In this document: piece after piece, positions 23,117 through 33,990 of the stretch
How positions within the stretch are numbered: the first letter of the stretch is position 1
Layout: each line of letters begins with the position of its first letter
Assembly (NCBI GenBank): GCA_011037195.1
Contig: JAAEAF010014523.1
Span: 1-64,000 of the forward strand
DNA length: 64,000 bases
Source of the DNA: Triatoma infestans
Lineage: Eukaryota > Arthropoda > Insecta > Hemiptera > Reduviidae
Direction of reading: 5' to 3'
The notes under the pieces: model-generated
Seen by the model: only the letters and a program-made list of their open reading frames with translations
The model's database searches: none
Told to the model about the DNA's origin: nothing
Program-made: the position numbers and the translations under genes

Positions 23117-23480
23117 TTTAATAGGATCCGAAAAGAGGGATCTTAATCAGAGTGAGAGATACAAAAATTGAGAGTTTCACGCGCTACTCAGGCCGGACTA
23201 GAGTGGGAAACTCTGTTTAAATAAAGCTGCGCTAGCTCTACAGGGGACAGTCTTTAGAACAGTTTATACAGCAGTTACAAAGCGTCAACAACCAATTACT
23301 ACCTTTCTCTTCTTTACTCACTTTAAAAATCTCTCGGTACCAATTTCTATATTCGTGTAAAGGTCCTGGAAGTTTGTGTTACATTCTCATTATACCACTG
23401 TTTAGCTTTATTTCCAGGTTCAGGTTTATTTCTTCTTATAAACGCAATTCTCTCTCTCTCTCTCTCTCATGCCCATTATA
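23117..23480 (+). mobile_element. LTR, family B subfamily 4
   Basis: Plus strand starts TTTAATAGGATCCGAAAAG and ends CATGCCCATTATA. The shared block GACTAGAGTGGGAAACTC precedes a TTTAAATAAA box. It resembles 13205-13495 (opposite strand) and 33256-33600. A (CT)n run sits just inside the 3' end. No clear TSD was found. Confidence 0.7.
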
Positions 23481-23589
23481 TACAAATCAATGTATAATAG
23501 CAATGCAATCATATTATATCGGTGACAGAACGTTCAAACTTATATTCTGTTTACGTATAACAACCTCATGTGAAATAAAGGTTTCGGCC

Positions 23590-24000
23590 CCAATCCGTCA
23601 ACAGGAAATGTGAAAGGTTTCTTCAATCATTTTCTCGAAAATAACTGAATTAATTTTCTTTAACATATACACATGAATATAAAAGAATGACTTGAACGTT
23701 AAGCTTTTGTCTAAAGTACTATATCAATATAATTTATTGTATTCTAATCACAAATGTTAAGCTACATCAAAGGATTTGTCAAATATTCCAAATTTCAAGA
23801 AAATCTGTTTAAAAAAACTGCAACTTTGTAGGATAGATTTGGGATTTTTTTTTGTATTTTTGGAATTAGATCAAACGATTTTCTATGAAGCTTGAAATGC
23901 TAATTATCCAGTAATAAATCTATGACTTTCACATTTTTATAGTAACAATGATTTTTAGGAGTTGTTCGGAAATCAATGAAGTTAAATTTTGATGAAGCCA
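23590..24000 (-). repeat. Interspersed repeat R fragment
   Basis: R phrases: AATCCGTCAACAGGAAATG, TTTTCTCGAAAATAACTG, AATATTCCAAATTTCAAGAAAAT, ATCAAACGATTTTCTATGAAGC. Non-coding. Confidence 0.5.
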
Positions 24001-24523
24001 CTCATTCACTTTTGACTATGGTATATCATGACATACACCTTTCCATTACTAATACTTTTTGTAAAGGCTACATTGTGCAAAACTTTGACACTTTTATAAT
24101 TGTGTAGTGGAAGAAGAAATGCAAAAATAAATAGTTTTGAAAAATAATATATTTTAGAGTCAGGTACTGTAATTTAAAGTCATTGCTATTAGGGAGACAA
24201 AGGCACAAAAATCCGTTAAATTAATACAATGCCACTTGGCCAACTGTTTTGTAAGAGAAGGCATTCCTTCAAGACAGTCTGCATTCTGCTTTCAAAGCCA
24301 GAACACTTGCTTCATAAATCGCTCTCTAAAAATCAGTGCCATCTTAAGTTAAAACATAAGAGCTTTGCATTTAATCTAGATAAATAACTTAATTTTTATA
24401 AACATAATAGTTGTGATATTGTAAAATATTTAAATATCTTTAAAGATAATATATTTAATTTAATCTACCAGTGTTTTCTTAATTATTCTTATTACTTCTC
24501 TCCGCTCACGCCACAAGCTACTA

Positions 24524-24827
24524 TATAACGGGAAGAGAGAGAACACAAGCCCGACCGAGGGAAAACAAACTCTCTCTGGTACTCTCTCACTAAAGCAGGC
24601 TACAGTGGGGTAACTTATATAAGCCAGTAAGAGATCTAGACATCGATCTATCTATCAGATTCAACCATATACATCACATGGTGTCATAACTCTACACTAA
24701 CCCTTTATTCTATAAAATCATTACAAGTCAAGTGCAGTTTGTGTAAACTTATAGATATATTATAAAGTGTCTTCATATCTCGTCTAATTAATCAATCCCA
24801 ATTTCTCTCCTCATCAACTCCATTATA
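24524..24827 (+). mobile_element. Family B LTR 1 of a tandem pair
   Basis: Plus strand TATAACGGGAAGAGAG...CTCCATTATA. It includes a conserved block and TATATAAG box near 24620. Immediately downstream (24829-24839) is TGGTGGCAGCG, placed where a primer-binding site of an LTR retrotransposon would lie; this sets the orientation of the family. The 4-mer ACTA precedes this LTR (24520-24523) and follows its partner (25185-25188). Confidence 0.82.
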
Positions 24828-24880
24828 TTGGTGGCAGCGTTTGAGAATCCCAATTTCTCTTCTCATCAACTCCATTAAAT
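24828..24880 (+). other. Primer-binding-like site and LTR 3'-end remnant
   Basis: About 50 nt between the tandem LTRs. It starts with TGGTGGCAGCGTTTGAG, complementary in form to a tRNA 3' end (CCA followed by acceptor stem); the tRNA is not identified. It continues into a second copy of the LTR 3' end (cccaatttctcttctcatca, then actccatta). So three LTR 3' ends occur within 660 bp. Confidence 0.55.
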
Positions 24881-25184
24881 TAACGGCAAGAGAAAGAACA
24901 CAAGCCCGACCGAGAGAAAACAAACTCTCTCTGGTACTCTCTCACTAAAGCAGGCTTGAGTGGGGAACCTGTATATAAGCCAGTAAGAGATTTAGACATC
25001 GATCTATCTATCAGATTCAACCATATACATCACATCGTGTCATAACTCTACTCTAACCCTTTATTCTATAAAATCATTACAAATCCAGTGCAGTTTGTGT
25101 AAACTTATAGATATATTATAACAGTGTCCTCATATCTCGTCTAATTAATCAATCCCAATTTCTCCCCTCATCAACTCCATTATA
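24881..25184 (+). mobile_element. Family B LTR 2 of a tandem pair
   Basis: Starts TTAACGGCAAGAG and ends CTCCATTATA. Nearly identical to 24524-24827 by eye, including the block and TATATAAG box. The pair plus the short spacer is too short to encode proteins, so it is either a deletion product or a very short non-autonomous (TRIM-like) element. Confidence 0.82.
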
Positions 25185-25219
25185 ACTACAACACAACATC
25201 ACCAATAAATAACATTTCA

Positions 25220-26965
25220 ATTTTAAAAACTGTTTTTCATCAGTCTCTTATTGTCATTTTTTTTTTCCTCAGCCCATCATGATCTCAAACAACACTCTGC
25301 AAGGGCGCGATGCTTTCGGTAGCAGATACAGTCGGAGTCAGTTTTGCCCCGGAATTTATCAGCTTTACAAAATGTGGGTGAATCTATATGCAGTGCATGT
25401 GTCTAACCAAATGACTATGTATATTTGCATACTCGGGGAAGGCCTTTGATTTTATCATCAAAAGAAAAAGTAGAGAAAGAAGTTGTTAATATATTGGTCT
25501 AAATGCAGGCTAAATCTGGAAAGTTAAACTTTTAAGTTAAACTAAATCAGAAGAAAGTTAAATACACGAAACGTGTACATATTATTTTTTTTTTTCTTTA
25601 AATTTAATATAATATACAAATTAGCGTGTAAATAAATTGTATATGTAAACAGTTATTAAAATAAATTTATGGCTATTTATGTTATAACGTGTGGAAAATG
25701 TATGATAATGCGAGCGATTTGTGGCTTATAAAGTTACGCTTAAACTATTGCCCTGTGTACACGCTACTCTACACAGCTTTTACTTGGTTACTAACATTAC
25801 ATTATACCAACCCCATCCTCAGGGTTGACACTTTAATTGTTCCTGACCGCCAATAGTAGGGGACCTTATGGATTGTAGTTATTAAGGGCATTCACATAAT
25901 ACGAGTACCGCATCAATAAAATAGTAACCAACAATCAAGACTAGGAAATATCTTCTGCAAAACACAAATGCACCACACATACATACAAGCATCACATGTA
26001 AAATGGACCCATTCTGTCAGTTATTGTAGTTACAATTCTACTGGTAAAACCCTTCTCTTTTCCTAGTTAAAACCCAGCTAGAACAGACTGGAAACTTGTC
26101 GCTAAAACGCTGTGGTTATGAAAAGTAAGTGGGTCCAGGACTACACACTACTAAACTGCACATATATTTACATAAACTCAACCTTACCACCCAGCCCCCC
26201 CCACACGCAACAACTTAGCTACGATTTACATGTAAAACTGCCTCCGGGTTAAGTTCTCATTCACCGTTCTAAAACACACAGACACATTCACTCTCTCCCT
26301 CTCTCTTCTTTCAGGTCCCTTGCATTTCTACCCATTGTTACCCATTAAACAAAACCTTTACCCAAACATATGCATATACCGCCTTTTATCATATAAATAT
26401 TCAAAGAGTTTTTGCAATCTTTACACGTAGATATTTTACACATATGTGCTAGCATTCTCCACTTCCTACTAATATTTTCTCTTCTTTTTTTTAAGACGGA
26501 ATAAAAAATAAAGGTAAAAACACATTAAATTATCCATACGTTTATTTTACTTTACATTTTTTTTATTTTTATTTTTTTCAGTTTCTCCAAACATGTTTGT
26601 CTTTCGGAAAATCTTCAAGTGAAGAGACACCATAATAGGCTTTTAAGTCGTTAAAGAATTTTATTACCTAATAAAAACTTCCCTGATGTACACATTAAAA
26701 TTTTATTTATAGGGTGTCGTTTGGCTTATGCAGTAAATCCAACCATGATAGTATAATAAATGTTACATTTTATAAATGCTTTTATCCAATACTTTTGTAT
26801 TTTTTTTTTTTTCTTTGTTTAATCGCATATTTTACATTTAATGAATAAATTTATGAAATACGTAATACTAAAGCTAAACTTTACTTGAAGTTTATTATAT
26901 TCTCTTACAGAAGTACGAAGAGTAAGTATTTGCAATCTTATATTATTTTTTTATATTAAGTTCTT
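25220..26965. other. Spacer, no feature recognised
   Basis: Partly less AT-rich (about 25270-25450 and 25740-26350), with many short cytosine-rich words, but no open frame or repeat family I recognise. A host exon or regulatory region could be here unseen. Confidence 0.4.
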
Positions 26966-27378
26966 AGATAATGGGTATGATAAAGGAGAGAAAATGGTTT
27001 GGTTCAGATTAATATACTAGATATGGCTGAACAATGTATAATGAAAAAGTGACACTGACTGCCTGGACTTTACACTAAGATAACAGAGAATGGTAGAGAG
27101 GTAAAGAGTAAGGTAGATGATAGGTTGAGACTGCCGAGTGAACTCTGCTATATATATATTACTCGTATATCTCCCGTCGCTGTATTTAAGCATTTCTGCC
27201 AATCTAGTCCGAGAGCTCTCATTCTAGTCCGAAAGAGTGGTCCTGTCATTTTTGTTTCTATCTCTCTCTCTGCTATGGATCCCTCTTTAGGATTCTATTA
27301 CATCCTCGTAAATCTCCCGTCGCTGTATTTAAGCAGTTTCTCCCACTCTAGTCCGAGAGAGTGGTCTTGTCATTTTTG

Positions 27379-27411
<33 letters not shown>

Positions 27412-27441
27412 TATGGATCCCTCTCTTTGGATCCTACTACA
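26966..27441 (-). mobile_element. Family B LTR, subfamily 3, with partial tandem copy
   Basis: A full LTR spans about 26966-27302 (left end GATAATGGGTATGAT, right end GGATTCTATTACA). Directly after it, 27303-27441 repeats the terminal part again: CTCCCGTCGCTGTATTTAAG, CTCCCACTCTAGTCCGAGAG, a (TC)n run and GGATCCTACTACA. So two LTR termini lie about 140 bp apart in the same direction. Overlapping open frames rich in Ser/Leu come from the (TC)n run and are not genes. Confidence 0.75.
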
Positions 27442-28165
27442 GTTATAAATGAAGTCCTTATAAAGGCCATAAAAAGTCTTTACATTGGTGCAGAAGTTCA
27501 AGTAAAAGTGGTGGACAAATCGATTTCCAATACCAAGAGCCCCAAATAGAGAGATCTTTCCTTTCATCAACCTTATTTAATGTTTTAGTGGAAAACCTCA
27601 AACAATGGAAAAATGCCATTATATAAGGAGTACGATTAGGAAAAGAATGCATATGTAATCTACAATTTTATACGACGATGAATATGTGAGGAATTGATTG
27701 AATTAAACTTTCAACTCACTTTCAACAGCTTTAACAATCAATAAATGCCGGCTCCATGCAACCCCCTGAATTTAAATACCGCGGAGCACTACTTTCCAAA
27801 GAAACGGATTTCTCAAGAAAAAGTTTTCAAGGAAGAAACGATACTGTCGATATGAGAAATCGATATCGCCGAGAAAAAACATATTTATTTTTTTGCCATA
27901 TTGTCTAGTAGGCTGTCATGGTACGGCCATGTTAAGAGGATCAGTGATTAGAGTTGGTCTAAAATATTGCTGCAGTTAGAACCGGCTGAGCAAAGGAAAC
28001 GAGGGCGGCCAAGAAAGATAGGGTTTAGGGATGTTTTGGAGAATATGGCGGCAGAGAGATTTAGATTGGAAGGACAGAAAGCTCTGGCCATAAAATGTCT
28101 TGGGATGCGGCATATGATTAAATATCACAAAAGCCGCAAAAAAGAAAATACAGAGCAAAAAAAAA
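27442..28165 (+). pseudogene. LINE relic: RT pieces and C-terminal domain
   Basis: Frames read SLYIGAEVQVKV near 27478 (the stretch before the QG motif of RT) and a FADD-like remnant near 27665. The clear part is 27905-28110: LSWYGHVKRI, RKRGRPRKIGFRDVLENMAAERF. The WxGHxxRM...RGRP+ signature also occurs at 47113-48204 (WLGHLERM...GRPRRRWLEDAEEDLRRLG) and marks the C-terminus of endonuclease-RT LINEs of RTE-like type. Several stops and frameshifts make it a pseudogene. Confidence 0.65.
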
Positions 28166-28209
28166 GTGTATCATTAATAATAAAATCTGTCCTGCGCTTG
28201 GATTTATAA

Positions 28210-29960
28210 TGATGTACGAGATATTATTGTTGATGTTGAAATGGTACACTATATTGAAGAGAATAGTGTGGCCAAACGAAGATTATGACGTTGGTAACAT
28301 AAACGATGTGTGCCAGCTTGATGAACAGTAAAATATGTAGAATATTGATTATTTTAACGGCCTATTGGTTTGGCTACTTGCCTAGCTTTGATGAAAACTT
28401 TGATCTGTAAAAGTGCTTTTTGTAGAAAGCTAAATGAAGACAGTTGATCACTTCTTAAAAGCGTTGCTTGATATACTCTTGAGGGCTCAGGTTATAGATT
28501 GTTCGATAATCAATTATAGGCCTTTCAATGCCGTTTGCAAACAATTCCTGACTTCTTGATCGTTAGTTTCAGTCTAAATGCTGAATTTAGACTGACTTAA
28601 ACTTTTAAACTGCCGAATTTTTAAAAAAATGTTTTCCTATTCTAATTGGACAAAATAACCACTCCCTGGTATCAAAAAATCAGACTTGTTACATTAGCAT
28701 GAGCTTTGATACTGCCTAGACACCCTAAGTTCCTTCCTGTGTTTTTCTCACTTCAATAGAATTTTCTTTCTTTTCTGCAAGGAATAATTAGTGGAGAAAT
28801 ATTACTATTGTTTGAATCGTGGACATCCACCGATTACTGGGAACCAGTTAAGGAGCAATGATGTTTCTTAGCCCCCAGCCTCTTAGGAGTGGAAAAAATA
28901 TTGTTGAGGATAAATTTGCTACGTAGGGACTAGGATGGGATAAATGCCGCCAGATGTGGCCAGTTCAGTAACGTATTTAGTGGTCAATGATGAAGTTAGA
29001 TTACTAAGTAAAAATAGATTCCTATCATGAGATGAGGGATGTTGAATTGAAGAGTGACGAATAGTGCTTTAGTTAAAAGTATTTTAATTTGATTCTTTTA
29101 ATAACTTTGGAATTGAGATTGGAATTTAGTTTAGTAACAAGGTAATATTCAGTTAGGAAAAATGGTCGTGATCCTTGTTGGAGAGAAGTTTCTTCAACCT
29201 AATTAATATATATTTCTCAAATAAAAAGAATAAAGTAGTATACGTTCGGCAAAACAGATAATTCCTTTCTTTCGGAATTCACAGTGGAATTTGAAAATCG
29301 ACTCCCAACAGTTGGACAGTTTTAGTCAATTACATTATATGAAAATAAATCTCTGTATCCAATAATTCTTTACGGATATCATCGTAAACGATCGTGATTA
29401 CAAAATAAAAAAAATAAATTTATACATTTAATTACAAACAGACATCTGTTTATTATCATGAATTATGTATGTACAAATAAGGATATAATTATAAAAATCG
29501 ACCTATTTCCGTCAAGTATTTTTGTAAAGTTGTAGTAACAATTAGGGTTCATTAAGGCTGGAAGGCGATCATTTGACTCAGTATGGGACAATTAACTATA
29601 CATCCAAACTGGACCAGTAAAACTGGACAAGCGCGGCGCAGAAGGAACTGTCTCAGATTACTTATAACGACACGACAAGGAGGTAGGTGGAGGGGTCATT
29701 CTATTCTTCATAATTTAAACGTCCATTGAACCAGGAAAAAAAAAAGGCCAAGCATGTTAATCAAAATTTGTGGTTGTCAGAAGTTAAAGAAATACATAGG
29801 GTTATAACTCAAAGGTTATTTTCACTAATTGCATTTTGTAAAACGCATTATTCTCCCAGATGATCTGAATTAGAAATGAAAAACATTTCTGACATATGGT
29901 ATTTATTGATTCATTTTTATCTTGTTACCCATTTTTACTTATGTGTTTGTTAATAGATTA
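28210..29960. other. Spacer, no feature recognised
   Basis: No ORF of note and no named repeat; composition is more even than in neighbouring AT-rich stretches. Confidence 0.4.
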
Positions 29961-29963
29961 ATA

Positions 29964-31030
29964 TAGGGTTAATGCAAAAGTAATGGCGGTTTAGGGTCAA
30001 GAATTTTTTAGTCATTAAAAGCAAGAAAATATTCTTATTAATCAAAATATGAACCATTAAAATTAACATATTTTTGCCATATAAGTTTGTTTATTCCAGT
30101 AACATCAAAATCCCTCGGGAAGCATCAAAATTCTTCTAAAGCACAACTGCATCTTATATGTTGTGGAAGCGTTTCCCTTCCAAAGAATTTTCAAGATATT
30201 TGAAGAAATGGTTGTTGGTTGGTGGAACTTAGCAGATATGGCGGATGATTTTTTGAAGCGTTGGTTTTGCGATATGTAACATGAAGAAGAATTTTGACCT
30301 CGTTGTTGACCTATTCTGGCTATAGATATTACAGATTTCGGTGGATGTCTTCAATTTGCTAAGCAGAATTATCAGATGTAATACCTACAGTGGATTAGAA
30401 CAGCAGTAGACCACTAAAGTCGATCTTTTTATAGATGGAAGTTTGACCTTGGGAAGTGCTTTGGAGCTTCCTTTCAGTCCAGTTTGAAGCTTCCTAAACT
30501 GGTCATTGCTGGTTATCCTCTAAAACTACTTTTAGTCACAATCCGACTGAGAAATCGTTCACTGTTGTTGCGTAAAATAAGAGAAACTGATATTTCAAAA
30601 AGACGATTTGTTTGATTTTCGGTCAGTTAATGAAGCACCGAACTAATCGAACTAATCGATGCCAAACAACCGATGTTAAACGAAATGGGCGATGATGAGT
30701 TCTTCGGCAGCTTCTCATGTAGTGGATCAGCTTCGATTGCTTTCAGTCTGTCTTTGTCAACTTCCGATGGCTACGACTATGCTCTTTAAATTCAAGGCTC
30801 GTTTTCTCTCTCTTTTTCTCCTTTGCAAAACTACCTGAACCACCATTGTGATGTATATTCGTTATAGTTCTTGGGCCAATTGTATTGATGATGTTGCGAG
30901 CTATTTCCGCTGCTTTATATCCTTTTTGTAATAAAAATAAATCGCTCGAATTTACTTTTTATCCATATACTAAAATAAATACAAAATAACCAACAAGTAA
31001 TGCCAATACCAAAAAAAAACAAAAAAAAAC
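29964..31030 (-). pseudogene. Mariner transposase relic (cecropia/irritans type)
   Basis: The left end GGGTTAATGCAAAAGTAATG followed by GCGG matches the outer sequence of Hsmar1/cecropia-type mariners. On the minus strand, broken frames give KKGYKAAEIARNI near 30915, PSEVDKDRLKAIEADPLH near 30730-30780, RLFEISVSLILRNN near 30570, EAPKHFPRSNFH near 30450, and FLQGK-to-WQK region remnants near 30180-30080, in the order expected of a mariner transposase. Many stops and frameshifts are present. The outer end of the other terminal repeat near 31030-31065 is too decayed to place. Confidence 0.8.
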
Positions 31031-31069
31031 AAAGCGAGAAATTGCATTAAAATGATATATAACCCAACT

Positions 31070-32531
31070 TGTATTTATTTAAGAATTTATTACAAACTTC
31101 AGGAAACAGTGAGCATTCTACCAAAGACAATCTTTCATAGTCAGACTCTCTTTTCATCCATGTATTTTAGTTAAAATAAAGAAGTTGTTCTTTTAATTTA
31201 AGTAACCGGTGAAATTCTAGAAATTTAGGTTTCTAAAAAAAAAAAAAGTGACATTTGCACGGACTCCATGATTACAGAAGAATTTAATTTTAACCAAGAA
31301 TTTAGATAGTTATTCCTTCCAATCATCTGGATCATTAAGGAAGCTCGAGAGGGTCATTCGTGCTATGGAAAGCCAATGTTTAAAGCACTACATTATTTTG
31401 TGTATAATTTCAGTCATAACAATTTTCTATGCACGCTGGATATATTTTCTGTTCAGAAGATATTGTTAAACTTAAATGTGGAAGGAAGACGATCGTACAT
31501 GATTCGACAGTACACTAATATTACAGAGTTGATAGTATATAGGCTAAGGATTGAAAAAGTAAAAACCTTTTTCAAGAAAACTATTCTGGAATTTTTCGAT
31601 GCGGTCGTTGACTTGAAACAACCAACCAAATAAGTAAAATCTGAAAAGTATGTGTTCATAATTAAGCCGTGAAAACTATTGCGTATCGTAAAGTGCGATG
31701 AACTGGATGGTAAACTATAATAAATAGACGTGAACAAAAATAATAATATATTTTTTTCATTTTTTTTTTTTTTTTACTAACGCTTTTTCTTCTACCAAGG
31801 TCACCATAATAATTCCTGCATTCTCCCACTTCTTCAGAAAATAACACAGTGTCATTCTTTCTAAGTAGCAAGAATTTCTTTTTTTCTATGATATTCCGCG
31901 CTTTTAAAAGTAAGTATAGTTTATTATTGTAGCTTGCTTTTATAAACTTAAATGTTGCCGGCATTTTTTAAATTATATAATATACTTTGTTATAAAAATT
32001 TAACGTTAGCAAATACTGTAAATTTTTTTCCGATTAGATAGTAAAATTAGTAAAATGTTAACAATATTAGGTCATCATATATGGAAATCACAAAAATAAG
32101 CTATTGAAAAGCTCTTAAAGGAAATCTAGGAATATGTTCACTTAATAAGTGCACTTTAATGGAAACCAATCGCTACCAATTTTGCCACACAAATCTGGAC
32201 TTAATAGTTCAATTAACAATTGTATCAATTTACGCATTACACTCTAGTGTCATTTCCCGTACGGCGAATGAGCTTCAATTTTGACAGTCAATCTTACCAC
32301 GTAGAAGCTGGAACCAAATAAATTTTAAGGAATAAACAATTAATTCCTACATCAACTTCATTCTTGAAAGCTTCAACAAGTGACATGACTCTTCAAGCGA
32401 CTCATTCTCAAGCCTCTCTACCATTCCCCCAATTAGTTTATTCATCAATTCACCATTTTCTATCAATCCTCCACCCTGCTAACAACATTACACCGACAAC
32501 TCTTACTTGATTCGATCTAAAACCGAGATAG
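31070..32531. other. AT-rich spacer, no feature recognised
   Basis: Short frames (31376-31633, 31662-31964) lack recognisable domains. A phrase at about 32268-32320 resembles 41450-41500 (AATGAG-TTCAA-TTT...GT-AATCTT), a possible old repeat. Confidence 0.4.
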
Positions 32532-32535
32532 TCCT

Positions 32536-33038
32536 TGTAGTGGAAGAAGAAATGCAAAAATACATAGTTTTGAAAAATATTTTAAGTATTTTTAAGTATT
32601 CTAATATAATGTATTTTAGAGTCAGGTACTATAATTTAAGGTCACTGCTATTAGGGAGACAAAGGCACAAGAATCCGTTAAATTAATACAATGCCACTTG
32701 GCCAACTGTTTTGTAAGAGAATGCATTCTTTCGAACAGTCTGCATTCTGCTTTCAAAGAAGAACAGTTTGTTGTAGACACCGAAGTAGAACACTTCAGGA
32801 ATCGCTATCTTAGAATCAGTGCAGTTCCACAATATATTAATAAGTTTATAATATCTTTGCAAATAACTTGTAGTTATTATTTTATTAGAATATATTTATT
32901 GTTAACAGTGGTGACTACTTTCTTATTTCTGATACTTCATTCTCTTAAACATATATACTTATAAGCCCCTTTTACTAAACCGTTCGTGCTACACAAGCTA
33001 CCACTATACTACAACACTACATCACCAATTACATTTCA
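32536..33038 (+). mobile_element. Solo LTR, family A, reference copy
   Basis: 503 bp, TGTAGTGGAAGAAG...TTACATTTCA, with a perfect 4-bp TSD TCCT (32532-32535 and 33039-33042). TG...CA ends plus a short TSD are diagnostic for LTR integration. It contains no protein-coding region; a 88-codon frame inside (32698-32964) is not conserved in the other copies. Confidence 0.88.
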
Positions 33039-33255
33039 TCCTCAACATTTTTTATAAAACATAATAAAAGGGAAGTCAGTGAGAGCTATTGAATGCGGCC
33101 TACAAGAATATCAGAATCTGTTAAGGCACTAGAGTAGGGGACAAGAAAGAACAAAAATATATACTTTAATATGAATATATTCAAAGTGTAATGGGATCGG
33201 AATCGTTGAATATGTGGATGGGTCCGCAATGCTTTAATGATCCGAATCATTATAG

Positions 33256-33600
33256 ATTCATAGGATCCGAAGAGTGAAGAAACACAAAAATAAATCAGAA
33301 AGTTCGTTACTTCCCACCTAGGCCAGACTATGAAGGGGACAATTCAATTCACATAAATAGAGACCCAGCAGTATACAGTTCAGGGGAGTTTCATAGCAGT
33401 TTACGACCAGTCAGCAACCTTCTTATTACTCAGCCAGTCTGCCTCTTTATGTATTTCTCTTTAACTAACTTTCTATATATTTGGGTCGTGTATTTGGTTG
33501 TGCGTTCTTTCATTATACAGTACAGTGTTAAGCATATATTCTGGTTAATTTCTCTAAAATCCATTCTCTCTAACTCCCTTTCCTTCTCATATCCATTATA
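33256..33600 (+). mobile_element. LTR, family B subfamily 4, diverged
   Basis: Begins ATTCATAGGATCCGAAGAG (TGTAATAGGATCC in relatives), contains CCTAGGCCAGACTATGA in place of the conserved block, then an AT box, and ends CTCATATCCATTATA. Similar to 23117-23480 in layout. Just upstream, AATATGTGGATGGGTCCGCA (33200-33230) recurs at 42700. Confidence 0.6.
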
Positions 33601-33990
33601 AAAGCAATATAAAACTTAATCTACTATCAACATAATATACTACTGTTCATAATATACTATCAATCCTTTTTCCTTATCTGAACTAAATTAGAAACAAAAA
33701 CTTTACTGATAAGGCCATGATTTATTGTATAATAAATGAATATAGTATAATAAATTATAGAAACTTCTGAAAATATGAGGATACAGTATATTTAATAAAA
33801 TTATAAGTCTAATATACCCACTGGAGTTTCGTTAATGCCATTACTTTCAATCAATTTTTCAATCATAAATAATAATAAATAATAATAAAATCTTATGGAT
33901 AATACTCAACGTCTTTCTTAATCATTCTGTATCTACCTGGATTGTTAGGTTGGTACTTATCTCCCCCCCCCCCATTACCTTCAATATTTG
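33601..33990. other. AT-rich spacer, no feature recognised
   Basis: No gene, RNA or named repeat recognised; C-run at 33962-33973. Confidence 0.5.

Larger units (their letters stand above)
24103..25219 (+). mobile_element. Family A LTR, copy 2, split by two family-B LTRs
   Basis: The left part 24103-24523 starts TGTAGTGGAAGAAG and aligns with 32536-32990. The right part 25185-25219 ends ACATTTCA. Between them lie two family-B LTRs (24524-25184). Flanks ATTG (24099-24102) and ATTT (25220-25223) are a near-match 4-bp TSD. The order of events is therefore A first, B later. Confidence 0.78.

Noticed and set aside
27125..27570. Ser/Leu-rich and Arg/Glu-rich frames
   Set aside because: Translations of the (TC)n run inside a family-B LTR on either strand.
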